From: Phoebastria nigripes | Lineage: Eukaryota > Chordata > Aves > Procellariiformes > Diomedeidae | Assembly (NCBI GenBank): GCA_035582835.1 | Contig: JAYKAV010000011.1 | Coordinates: 44,135 to 108,134 of the forward strand | Length of the DNA stretch: 64,000 nt | Direction of reading: 5' to 3' | Shown: in pieces, positions 42,890 to 54,606 of the stretch | How the letters are laid out: every line of letters starts with the position of its first letter | How positions within the stretch are numbered: the first letter of the stretch is position 1 | Position numbers and translations under genes: made by a program | Notes under the pieces: generated by a model | What the model saw: only the letters and a program-made list of their open reading frames with translations | Databases searched by the model: none | What the model was told of the DNA's origin: nothing

Positions 42890-44190
42890 TTGGCTAAAGA
42901 GCTAGAAACATTAAAATTACCAGAGGAGGTCACTGCTGTGCAGCCGATGGATGATGTCTTCATAGGTGCTGCGGAACCTGTGACACAGACTGTGATCAAG
43001 GTTATCACACACCTACAGCCTGTTGGGGTAAAGGTACTGGAGGACAAGAAAGAGGGACCCTTTCANGATGGAAGTTTTTGGGGCATCAGATGGAAAAGTG
43101 GGAGAAAAATGTCCCCCGCTATGGTGCACAGGAAATCCAGCAGTTACCCATCCCCAAGTATTAAAAAGCAGTTATGTACTGTGCTAGGGACTTTAGGGTT
43201 TTGGAGGCACATATTCCGAGATTTAATATCATAACCCAACCATTCTATAACTTATTAGAGAGAAACGCAAGCTGTGCCACAACATGAAGATGCCCTGGAG
43301 CTTTTAAAGTGAATGTACAGCAACCACTGGGACCCTGCATGGTTCCTCTTGCTATGTACATGCAAACTGGAATACTCATTACACACACTCGCAAAATACA
43401 GGGTAAGTGGCAGATGCTGTTGGAAATGGCACACGGACCATGCACAGTGATCCTGATGCTATGTGGGCTGGTGCCAGACCATGGCTAGGAAACTGGACAA
43501 AATGCAATAGGCAGACAGGGAATGGAGAGAAATGGAGAAGGGAATATTGGAAGCAAATGTATGATATTGCTAACTTCAGTCTTACTCTTACAGGATGTGT
43601 AGCAGCATGCCAGAAAAGTACCACTCAGGTGGCAATGTGGCCAACAACTTAGCAGGATAAGTGTGGGAGGACTTTCTTCTGCCTTGAGTGCTGAGTGGTT
43701 GGGTAGATGGTTGCATGAACGGTTGGGACGTGCTGGTTTGTATGACTAGGGAGAGTAAGCAGCAAGCAGACCATCTCATGAGCACCTGTGGGTTTTGCAA
43801 TGAAACAAAGGCTTGTCTTGTCAAAAGTCAACCACAAGAAGGGAAGGAAAAGCCCATTGGAATACTTGGCAAGTAGACTGCATCAGACCCCAAGGGGGTG
43901 GAAATTTATTGTGACTGCAGCTGAAGTAGTGAGCGGTTTGGATAATGTTTACCCTCCACGCACTGCATCTGTATGGGTGACTGTAGCAGGATTAAACCGC
44001 TATGCACCTAGAGCCACCAGAGATACAGTCAGACAATGGGTCACTTTTTAAAAATAAAATAGCACAGGAATGGTGTCTCAAGCCTGGAGTCACGTGGACT
44101 TTCCACTTACCCAATTGACCTCAGAGTAATGGTAATAGCAGAGAGATGCGCAAGTGGCTTAGGCAACAACTCAAATGGTGTAATGGTGTC
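42890..44190 (+). pseudogene. ERV-L/spuma-like pol remnant (RT to integrase)
   Basis: The frame from 42890 has a degenerate active-site box (PMDDVFIG in place of the usual YxDD), then the thumb-like LKVLEDKK region and a LGTLGFWR motif typical of retroviral RT connection regions. About 43.4-43.65 kb resembles RNase H/linker. At 43.74-43.88 kb there is an integrase zinc-finger-like CGFC followed by the IGI segment. At 43.88-44.05 kb the catalytic core carries AAEVVSGLDNVYP and a DTVRQ motif, and the Pro-Gln-Ser-Asn-Gly stretch follows near 44.12 kb. Several frameshifts and stops break it, so it is not functional. I assign ERV-L/spuma rather than gamma type from the RT and integrase pattern, with moderate certainty. 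Confidence 0.6.
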
Positions 44191-44199
44191 ATCTGCCAA

Positions 44200-45175
44200 C
44201 TTGCTGAGGGTGCACTCTGCCCCATCACCCAGACCATTAGTTAAGGAAGATGTTAAAGACCTAGATTGACCCCTGGGCAACACCACTAGTTACTGGCTTC
44301 CAACTCGACTTGGTGCCACTGAGCAGCACTCTCTGAGCCTGGCTGTTCAGCCGGTTTTCAGTCTACCTCGCTGTGTTTGTCTATGAGGATGCTATGGGAG
44401 ACATCCTTGTAGACAAATATAGCGTTTTGCCTTTCTAAAGTCAAGATAAACAGCATCCACTGCTCTTGCCTCACACACTGAGCTAGTCATTTTGTTGTAG
44501 AAGGCTGTTTGGTTGGTTAAGCATAATTTCCTCTTGCTAAAGTCATGCTGACTACTCCCAGACCCCTCTTGTCCTTAATATGTTTAGAAATGACTTCCAG
44601 GAGGATTTGCTCCCTCATCATCCCAGGAATAGAGGTGGGGCTGGTTGCCCTGTTGTTTCCTCCTTCTTGCCCTTCTTGAAGATAGGAGTGACTCTTTCTC
44701 TGAGCCCTCAGGCACCTCTCCCAATCACCGTGACCTTTCAAAGATAATTAATTAAGAGTGGCTTCACAATGACATCGTGTCAGCACTCACGGGTGCGCCC
44801 CACCAGGGCCCATGGACTTGGTTATGTCCAGTTTGTTTAAGTGCTCCATAACCTGGTCCTCCCTCCACCGAGGGTAAGTCTTCCTTGCTCCAGGCTTTCC
44901 CACTGGTCCCTGGGTCCTCAGATTCCAGAAGGTTGGTCTTGTCAGTAAAGCCCAAGGCAATGAAAGCATTCAATACCTCATTCTTGTACCCTTTCCACTG
45001 TCACCAGGTCCTTTGCCCCATCTGGCAGCAGGTCCATATTTCCAGCAGGTCTTCCTTTTGCTGCAGATATACCTGATCTTGCCACTAAGAAACTCCTTTA
45101 AAGGCAGTGTGTGTCCCTGACCACCACCTTCATGCTCCTCTCTTCCCATGCCTCCCATCACCTGTGATCCCACAT
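44200..45175 (-). mobile_element. Old CR1 LINE copy (RT region), heavily decayed
   Basis: The minus strand shows broken matches to CR1 ORF2: MREQILLEVISKHIKDK with a GNYA end (44741-44517), and upstream a KTNLLESEDPG / WSKEDLPSVE stretch (44973-44764) like the pre-RT linker in the 37.5-38.6 kb copy. Many frameshifts and in-frame stops. It is older than the other CR1 copies. Confidence 0.75.
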
Positions 45176-47600
45176 GTCAGATCCCCATGGGTCTGAATCC
45201 CCTGTGCCCATATTCTCCCCTCCCTTTATCCCTTTCCCCCATGCCTTTGCCTCCTTGATGCATCCAGTGTCTTTGAGAAGAGCCACGTCCCGGATGCCCC
45301 AGCACCACTGGAGTCCTGCTCCTCACCATCAGGGAGGATGCCCGCATCCCTCCCGAATATAGAGCGGGACCCTGCGGTAGGACCAGGGTGACCACAGGTC
45401 TGCTGTGTGTTGACCTGCTCAAGCCATGGTGCCCACATGGCACTACTGGACAGCCCCACTCACAAGTTTTGCTTCCCCTATATTCCCATTTCCCCTCTTT
45501 TTTCTGTCTGTGCATTTTTATCTTTTACCATGCTCATTACCCCCTCAACCACCACCACAATAAACACTCCATCCCAGTTAACTTCTTCCTCGCTGATCCC
45601 AACTGTAGCGACTTTAGGCCCTTATTTATTATCTGCGATGCAGAGCAAGCTGTGCATTAATTCCCCTGCCAAGCTGCTCTTGCAGACCCCTGGGTCGTGT
45701 GCTGCAGCATGAGCACTATAACCCTGAGCGCCGCTGAGCCCAGGGACTTTGAGGGGCTCAAGCATGACTTCACCCCCTATCCTACATCCTCGCCATTCCC
45801 ATCCTTGCTGCAGCTCGGTTGGGTGGTCTCCATGTCTCATCAGCAGCTGCTGAGCTGTGCTGCCCAGGAGCATCTGCACTCAGCAAAGGCATGCCTGTGG
45901 GTTTCTTCTTGCGCCCANATTTCCTCACTTTCAGGCTTTCAGGACATTAAAGGAGGTTGGCAGTGTCCTTTGCATGTCTGCAAGAGGTAGCATTAAAAAC
46001 AAAAAAAATCCCTAAGAACTGTAGGCATGGGAACGACACCAAAAAAATCTAATGATGGTGAAAGCAAATGCTGCAGGACGAGGTTCAAAAGCCCCAGAGA
46101 TCAAGCAGGAGAACAGATCTCTTCACTTGGCCCATCTTTAGACCTTTATCTCCACGTTCTGTGGCTTTTTCTTTTTTGCAGCTTTTTTTCCCAGCTNTCT
46201 TGGATTTTTGGGAGGCTCAGCTGTTGCGCTGGCAAACGCATGGAGACTGGGAATCTTGTTCTCAGAAATGTAAGATTTCTGCAAGGAAGGAGAGACCCTT
46301 CTCAAAGCCTGCTGCAGGCATATGGGGCTTGTTCCCGAATAAATGATCCCCTTCTGAGTTCAGGTTTTGCCCTGGGTATCAGTGCTTGCTGCTTCCCCAA
46401 CAACAGATAGCCCAGCACTGGGGATTAGCACACACAGTCCTACCAAGTGCTCTCTGCTCTCTTCAGTTTTCATCTCAGGAATCTCCATATTAAAAGCAAA
46501 GCTTTTTTTTGTTGATTTAGATTGTTTACTTAAGGTTTCAACCTGCTGTGCAAGGGAAATATATATAATGCCTATTGGCTTGTGGTGTGAGCAGCGAGAA
46601 TAGCCCTGAGCAGGCTGGAAGATACCTAGTGATTGCACTGCCATGCCCAGAACACTAAGTCCACATAATCCATTTGAAAATCAGATTTGCAAAGTTATGC
46701 TTTCTTATGAAAACAAGAGCCACCTGCCCTGCTCTTTGTAGGCAGCGGTGACTTCTCTCTTCAGCCAAGGATGCCTGGCCATTTCTTTGTCCNGCTGCAA
46801 ACATCTGCAGTACAGTTCCTGCACAGAAATACAACAGCATGCCCTGTTAACCTCATCCCTTTCTAGTTTAAACAGTGTCCCCCACCCCCCTGTCTTCCCC
46901 TTGTCTGGAGGATTTCTGTCAGCAGTGTTTTGCTCCAGAGTCATTACAAATGCAAACAGAAAGCCTTTTATGANGAAGCTACTGTCGTGTCAATGAGCTA
47001 TTAAGAAAATGGCTATTTTCAAACCCATTAAACAGGTACATTTAGATGATAGAGATACTTCTAGGATAACAGACAACCACACAAAATGTTCTTATGTGCT
47101 TTATGAGACTATAGACATTAATAAGTGTAAAAATGCAGAGTAAGTTGTGTCTTTAAGATTCAAAAGAAGCAATTTAATGTTAAAAGGAACACTCAGTAAG
47201 AAATCTTTGCAGAATGAGTATCCCTATAGGTATGCTTTCCTATGTCTAATGTGACCCAATAATTACATCGCTCTGTGTCACATACTGCCCTTTTATGATC
47301 TTCACATTGAGGGTGTGCAACTGGAGATTTGCCTGGATGAGCAAGTTTGCACTCATCCTTGCCTTCATCTTTCTGCTCGGGAGAGCTGCTTGGGCGTGGT
47401 GGGAGCCACCTACAAATACACACCAGGGCACATGAGTGCAGGAGGGAGTTTCTTCTCTGTCCTGTACTCACATGCTGATCACAGTCTTCCGAAGGAGAAG
47501 GCGCTCCTGCAGGAGGACAAGGTCTCTTCACATAATTATCTTCCCATCAACAGACAGAATCCCCCTCCTGGCCATTGCATCACCAACTGTGAAGCAGTCC
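45176..47600. other. No gene supported
   Basis: About 2.4 kb of mixed sequence. Open frames of 60-127 codons on both strands have no recognisable domain. At 47612-47636 a homopolymer run (G then A) precedes the CR1 copy. Confidence 0.35.
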
Positions 47601-47639
47601 CAAATATTGGGGGGGGGGGGGGGAAAAAAAAAAAAATTG

Positions 47640-48335
47640 AACATGAGCTGGCAATGTGAACTCACAGCCCAGAAGGCCAATCGTATCCTGGGCTGCATCC
47701 AAAGCAGCGTGGCCAGCAGGTCGAGGGAGGGGATTCTGCCCCTCTACTCTGCTCTGGTGAGACCCCACCTGCAGTACTGTGTCCAGCTCTGGAGCCCTCA
47801 GCACAAGAAAGACATGGACCTCCTGGAGCAGGTCCAGAGGAGGGCCACAAAAATGATCAGGGGGATGGAACGCCTCTCCTATGAAGAAAGGCTGAGAGAG
47901 TTGGGGTTGTTCAGCCTGGAGAAGAGAAGGCTTCGGGAAGACCTTATTGCAGCCTATCAGTACTTAAAGGGGGCTTATAAGAAAGATGGGGACAAACTTT
48001 GTAGCAGGGCNTGTTGNGACAGGACAAGGGGGAATGGCTTTAAACTAAAAGAGGGTAGATTTAGACTAGATATAAGGAAGAAATTTTTTATGCTGAGGGT
48101 GGTGAAAGACTGGCACNGGTTGCCCAGAGAGGTGGTAGATGCCCCATCCCTGGAAACATTCAAGGTCAGGTTGGACNGGGCTCTGAGCAACCTGATCTAG
48201 TTGACGGTGTCCCTGCCCACGGCAGGGGGGTTGGACTACATGACCTTTAAGGGTCCCTTCCAACCCAAACTATTCTATGATTCTATGATTCTATGATCCC
48301 TTCCAAACCATACTATGATTCTATGAATTCAGTGA
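47640..48335 (+). mobile_element. CR1 LINE, ORF2 C-terminus and 3' UTR (second near-identical copy)
   Basis: Same ORF2 C-terminal segment as 36445-37100 ([29 protein letters not shown] at 48200), followed by the 3' UTR and several ATTCTATGAT units to 48335. Five N positions. The poly-G/poly-A run at 47612-47636 adjoins its 5' side. Confidence 0.93.
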
Positions 48336-49750
48336 CGGAAAATGGGGAGCAGAGTCAAAGGCAGAGTGAGAAGAGTGATCCTCCCACTTAGCTGTCTCTG
48401 GCCCTTCCCTCATGCCTTGGCCTCGTCTTTTAGCTACCAAGAGGATCTGGACCCTGGAAGCAGTCAGGAGAGAAACAAGGACGAGTTAGGAGACTCACAA
48501 GGTCCTGTGGCACGTTTTCCACAAGGACCTGTGGGACAAAACATCAGACTAGCACAGAATCATGGGGTTGCTCTAATATTGTCCTCCAGGAGTCAGGGGA
48601 CTCTTTTCCCTTGGCCTTCTCTGTTGTTTCTTCGTTCATTTCAGCAGTCGTTGATCCCCTGAGAGAAGTCTTCTGTCACAGAAGACAGGTAGTGGGAGGA
48701 CACCATGCAAGCATGGAAGAGGAAAACCCTTCACGGCACCGTCTATGGCAGCTCCAAAAGGAGCGGTGGCAGGTCTGCTCCCTCATGGTGTAAGCTCTCT
48801 GAGGCTTCACTGTGATTGCCTTGGAGACATGTGTTGTTGGAGATCTGGTATCACCATATCTCACCCAGCCCTTAGCTTATGAATAGTCACCTTCTCAGGA
48901 GCAGATTCCTGGATCTCTATGCCAGCTTTGCATACCCAATTTTGTGACGATGGTGCATTCAACTCAAACACACTATAACCGTGATGCTCGTGAGGAATTG
49001 AGAAAGAGGACTCAGACTTCCCAGCTGTAAAAGAGGAATGAGGTTTCAGCACAGCTTGGCAACCTTTGTACAGTTGTCCTCCTCGGGACTTTTCTCAATG
49101 AATTACGACACAGTCCAAGAGATACGCCAACCCCCAGTCTCCCACAACCCAAGGCAGAGTTTGTTATTCACAGTGCTGATGGACTCCCCTAAATTTTTAC
49201 TCCTTTCTGCTACAACAAAGCTCATAAAATGGAATAGTTATACTCTAGGGAGCAGAGTAGCAGAGCAAAACGCACCTCAGCACCATCCACTGCAGCGGAT
49301 GGTGCTGAGAGCTCCTGGGATCCTGTTCAAAAATGAGTTCCTTGAGATTTGCACAGAAGGTGCAGCCTGCTATCCCAGGCATCTCATTGCAACCTAGGCT
49401 CAAAGCACCCACCAGCAATGAAAAAAGGGAAAGGCNCAGAAATCAGCAGTTTCATGACCTTTCCGGTTACTTCAGTCCATACTTGTGGCTTCTTCTCTTC
49501 TTTCATGTGCTCTCAGAGCCCAGAGCCTGAAAAAAAAGAGGAAGAAGACAGTAGTTTGAAGAAAGGGTAGACTATCGCCTTTGTGGCTTACCTTAACACT
49601 GGGGTCATTAAAATATTCAATGTGAAAGCCCACAGCTTCCAAAAGGAGACACCACTACTGAACTTGGGCTGAGCAGATCCTGGCTTGACCAAGAAGGGCT
49701 GCAGAAACAAATGCAGTCACTGTGGGAAGAGGTGGACACAGTGAGAGGGA
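48336..49750. other. No gene supported
   Basis: Minus frames at 49052-48861 and 48864-48676 are open, and the second is cysteine-rich, but neither matches a family well enough to call. Confidence 0.3.
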
Positions 49751-49751
49751 A

Positions 49752-49979
49752 TCAGTGGAAAACTCCTTTACTTGGCTTGATAAATCCTTCATCCGTTGAC
49801 ACTGCAACCAGGTACATCTGATGTGACTCCGAGGAAATGGTCTCGATGCTCACAAATGGCCTTTCTATAGCTCTGAGAATGGGCTGCTTTTCAGCAAACC
49901 TCCCACTGAGTGCACTCAGCTCAAATGAAACTGCCAGGGCTGGGAACGTTCTCAGCCTTTTTGCAAGGACAAGAGCCAA
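49752..49979 (-). CDS. Possible exon of unknown gene, sema-domain-like (very tentative)
   Basis: Minus strand 49979-49752 is open for 75 codons. The segment with RAIERPFVSIETISSE, then MYLVAVSTDEGFIK, followed by a possible donor (CCAA|GTAAAG, about 49765-49760), has the rhythm of the last blades of a semaphorin/plexin/MET sema domain (hydrophobic strand, TDxG, basic residue). I could not find a PSI domain or further exons I trust. It may be an isolated exon remnant or coincidence. Confidence 0.2.
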   Translation of the reverse strand: MALVLAKRLRTFPALAVSFELSALSGRFAEKQPILRAIERPFVSIETISSESHQMYLVAVSTDEGFIKPSKGVFH

Positions 49980-52900
49980 CAGCCTAGTCAGGAGATGGCT
50001 TCTTTTGGAAGAGAGGGTGGGTCAGTCCCACCCCTCCGCTAGAAATCATCGAATGAGTGTGCACTAATTGGGATAAACCCCTGGGAGTGTCCCTGGCTGT
50101 TTGCCTTCTCCGCTCTGGGGGTGAGGAGCCCAGAAACCCCAGCAAGTGCTGAACACCTTTGCCGACTAGAGCTGGACTATTTCTCTAAATTTATGGGGAA
50201 ACTGATCCCTTGCACATCTGTATATTGCTATGGAATGCGGAGATGTTTTTTCTGCTTTAAAAAAAAATAAAAGGATAACTGCACTCAAGTTGTTGTGGAG
50301 GGGTCCCAGCAAGGTTTGACCCACATTGGGCATGGAACTGCAATGGGAGATTTAGGGGGCTGCCCCCACTCTCCTCCCACACCCCAGAGAGATTTCCTCT
50401 TGCCCCCCAAAACCTGCACCCGCTTTACATCATGGAGAGCAGAGCCGAGCAAAGCACATGCGCTGGATGAGGTTGTCACGAGGAGGCATGGAGGTCCGAG
50501 CTGTGCACCCACAAAAGTTCCTGGAGGACGTACAGCCCTTCCCAAGGAAAGACGGCCAGGAGAAGCAGGAATGAGCCTGGTCTGAACCAGAAGAAGGCTC
50601 ATCAAGTGCTGGTTATAGGTTGAGGTCTTGCACAGAGGTGGAAAGAAGACAAGTGTATGTGGTGGAGAGTGCAGCTGTAAGGGGAACGCACTGGCCTTTG
50701 CAGTATGCAACTTTACTAAACAAAATTACTGCAAAGGACGGGGGTGCTTAGCAGCTAAGCAGGTCCTTTTCTGAGCACTCCTTGGGACATCGTGTCTTGG
50801 AGAAGCCTTTCTTGGAGGGAAACAGAGTGAAAGGACACTGCCTTTGGCCAACAACCCTCGAGTGATTAAAAAATAATATTAAAATAAATATTATGATGAA
50901 TATTTTAATAAATGTTTAAATTTTAAAACATCTATTCCTGATGGTCATTGAGGATATGCAGGTGCTTCACTTTAAATTCAGGGTGGGCTCACACCTGAGT
51001 TGAAAGGAGTTTTTCAGAATCTGAAAACCACTAGCACAACTGTCAAAGCAGGGCTGGCTTCAGTGCAACAAGCAGTCATTTCCCGTAAAGCAATCCTAAA
51101 GTCCTGAACTGCCAGATCCTTAACATAATTTTAGGATTTTGCAGTAACCTGCTACGATTCTCAAGAAAAATCTCCAGCTTACAGGAAGCGTTATGCTATT
51201 TTTTCTCCGCCACTGACATCATCATTTGAGGAGGGAGGCAGCTGAGGAGAAATACCAATTAATCAAAAATAATCAAGAGAAATGAGATTAAATCACTGAC
51301 CCTGACAGTAACCTATATTTTATATCACTGAATAAATTCTGGGGGTTAAAAACACGGCTCTGCAACCATGAATCTGCCCACAATGGCAAACCTTGCAAGT
51401 AATCTCCATTTCTCAGAAAAGCAGAGTTTTAAAAAAAACAAACAGAAAAAAACACAAAAAACCCCAAAAGAAGCCAAAAACCAGCTTTGACTCTTTCTCA
51501 CTGGGTTTTGAGCAGTCCACAGGAGGGGTCCCTGGTGGTGATGCCAACATATCTGGACCATCAACTGGGCGTTTGAGGAGCTGNGATTTCTGCAACCTCT
51601 TCTGAGTGCAACCTCTTTCAGCAGGTTTTAAGGAATGCAGAGATGAGGGGTTTTTAATCTCCCCAAACCTGGAAACCGGCGGTCTGTCCTAAGCATTTCC
51701 CCCTGCATCTGGTCTTCCAGCTGCAAAGTGCTGCACCAGCTTCAGACCGAGGCAGGTGATGCAAGGTTGACCTACACAAGGCTTATAGGTCAATACAAGC
51801 CATGGATGGGCCCCTGAGACCCTCCAAGAGCCCGCTGGTAGCTCTGTTGACTACAGCAGCAGTTGAGATTCTTTGTTCTCATGTTGCTCTGTGCCTGCCC
51901 CAGCAATGCCAAGAGCCTGATAGATGCAGCTCTCCACCAGTGCCACTGTCTCCCAATGTGGCCTTCCTGCCTTTCCCATTAAAGTCCATCCCGAAAGAGG
52001 AATTAGGAGCAATCCTGTTCTTCAGCAGAGCTCACAAGGTAAGCCTCCAATGTGCTCTAATGTCTTGTATCCAAATTAGCTCCTGTCTGGGAAGGAGGAG
52101 GTAGAGGTGATGTGATGATGCTTCAGCTTGGTTTGGGGGCTACCCCTCAACAGTGCTCTTGGGGTTTGCTTTTGGTGCATCTGCTGGATACACCCAGATG
52201 CAATACATTTGATCGGGTATGTGCCCACACACATTATTTCTGGATATCTCAGTAAACTGTTCTGCCAGCCACTGGCCCGGGGTTTTTGCAGCATGTCCCT
52301 GCACAGCCCCCTTCGCTGTGATGCTGGGGGCTGGAGATAGGAGGTTTGCCTGTTAAGGAGAAGCCAAATCCTGCGGATCTTGAGACCCTGAGGGATTTCT
52401 CTTTCCTGGTACCCTAGAGATGAGATTGGTGGACTCAGACCAGGAGGTCTCTCCCATCCTGGCCCCACAGATGCAGCTGATGGTTTTTCCATTGCAGGTC
52501 CAGCTGCACTGCTTCATAGCTGATAACAGGGGGTTGTTGCAAGGTTGCACTCCTCCATAAGGTCCCCGAGACCCTCCATTAAATCATCCAGGGGGCTTGG
52601 CTGTCCCTCGCATGATGCCCCCTTTTGCCGTTCAGCCAGCAGCATCTCTGGACCACCCTGTCCGGCTTTACTGCCCCAGCTCTCCCCAGCCACTGGGAAG
52701 CTTGAGTGAGAGCTAGACCCATATATTTGTGTGGATGGCAGATTGACCTGTGCTGCAAACATGTTCGTGAGCTGCTTGTTGCAAGCGTTACCTAATGCAT
52801 TTTCCATGGAGCATTATTTCCTTTGGAGGAAGCTCCACAGCATGCTGTGCTGAGGAGGTTTTTCTTGCCTGGAAAACTGTGTGGCTCGGGAGAAATTCAG

Positions 52901-53260
52901 CAACAGGCTGCAGGACCCCAGCTGTGAGACAATTCCTCCAGGATGGGGGAGTTTTCCACCCCCAGCTACAGGGAGCACCACCGTCCAGCCTGGCATTGCC
53001 ACCCCTGGGTCGACCATCCCCAGGCTGCAATTCAGGGCGGACAGCTACAAAGGGAAAGCCTCGTTGCCGAAGACAGGCATTCGGCATGCCTCCCAGCTGC
53101 CTGTGTGCCCTCTCCTCTCCGGAGACTTCCCACCACCACGGAGGCAGTGGGGAGGGCTGGACCCCCTTTGCTCAGAGCCTACCTGCCCCAAGGAGGAGAA
53201 AAAGCAGGATTTAGGGCTCAAGCAGCAGGTTCATGGGAAAACACAGTTAAAAAAAAAGGC
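49980..53260. other. No gene supported
   Basis: About 3.3 kb. Features are an A/T-rich stretch near 50866-50930 and overlapping open frames on both strands at 52.8-53.6 kb without family signatures. Part of the right end may be distal 3' UTR of the SBK kinase gene. Confidence 0.35.
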
Positions 53261-53273
53261 AAAACAACAGAGA

Positions 53274-53283
53274 ATTTTATTAA
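53274..53283 (-). terminator. Candidate poly(A) signal for the SBK kinase gene
   Basis: AATAAAAT on the minus strand lies about 1.3 kb after the stop codon at 54607. An ATTAAA at about 54110 (minus) is a nearer alternative. Neither is proven. Confidence 0.3.
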
Positions 53284-54606
53284 GCTTCAGCATCTCAGGT
53301 ACATTTTCCCCCTCCCCTTCCACTTTGCACCAGGGTTGGTTGTGCAGGAGATGGATCCTCTGCCGATAGCAAAGCACAATGTCCCCCAGCCTGTTGGGGA
53401 TCCTCGGGGAGGGGGGGGCACAGGCTTCCCAGGTAGAGCATGGAGGGGCCCCAGGTGGAGGCTCCAGGAGCCCCGTGTCCCAAAACAGAGGTGCAAACTG
53501 CTCAAAGGGGTACAGGAGAGCCCCAGGATGGTGCTCCCCAGCAGGCAAGCAGAGCCCTGCCTGCGCGTGGTGCGGCACCAAGGTTAGGTGCCAAAGCTTG
53601 CGGGACCCCGCTGCTCTCTTCCCGGCTGCCAGCAGCCCCGGTGGGAAAGCCAGTGGGGACCAGATGGCTGGTTGAGCCTGGGCAGGTGTTTGTCCAGCCT
53701 CCAAACTGTGAGCTCACCCCACAAACTCCCCTCCAGAGTCTGTCCGATCCCTCCCTTGCTGGAGATGGAGAATATTTGCAGCCGTTGAAGCCAATTTTCA
53801 TGTGTGTCCCCTCCTGCACACCCAGAACCATCCCAATTTGCTCTCTTGCTGTGTCTTTTTACCCTTTTGCACTATCAGCCAACCCACATCCAGACCTTAA
53901 CAGTGCAAATCACCCTGCCCATTGCATTGCTCAGACAGAACAGGATCCCAGGTTTGTCCGGTTTCAATTCAAGTCCTAGAGATCCACCTGGCAGCTCCTC
54001 CCAGCCCCATCACACCCCCGGTTCAGCTGCATGCCTTGAGGGCTTACATTTGTTTCCCCAGCTCCTTAACCCCCTGGAGGTGTTTAGCATCTCTCCTTAA
54101 TTACAGCATTTAATGCCAGGGAGGCTGTTTAGCATCTTTCCTAATTAACAGCAGCCTGTGACAACCTCCTCATCCCTATGGTGCAGGAAGGAGTTCAAGG
54201 TCAGATGTGTTTCTGGGTTCCTCTGCTGAGCAGTTTCACTGTCTGTCTCTGCCAAGATCTTGCATCAGCCTTAACAGGTTTAATTTCTAATTAATTGCTT
54301 TCCTCCTGTTTCTGTCTGTCATCCCACGGGCTGTTTCTGCCCTGTGTTTCCCTTGTGCATCTCAGAGCTAGAGCTGTGCAACGGTTACTCAACTGTTGTC
54401 ACCACTGCCGAGTGACATCGATCAGCAAGGTGCCGGGCGTCCAGCTGCAGGGCTGGGGTCTCCAGGTGCTGCCCAATGCATCACTTCTCCTTCCCATGCT
54501 TGCAGCCCATTTCTAGCCCCGCAAGCCTCGGGCATTGCACAGGGAGCCCAGACCCCCGGGGAGCGTCCGCCGTGATACCAGCCCGGGGATTGAGGGGAGG
54601 TGCTGG

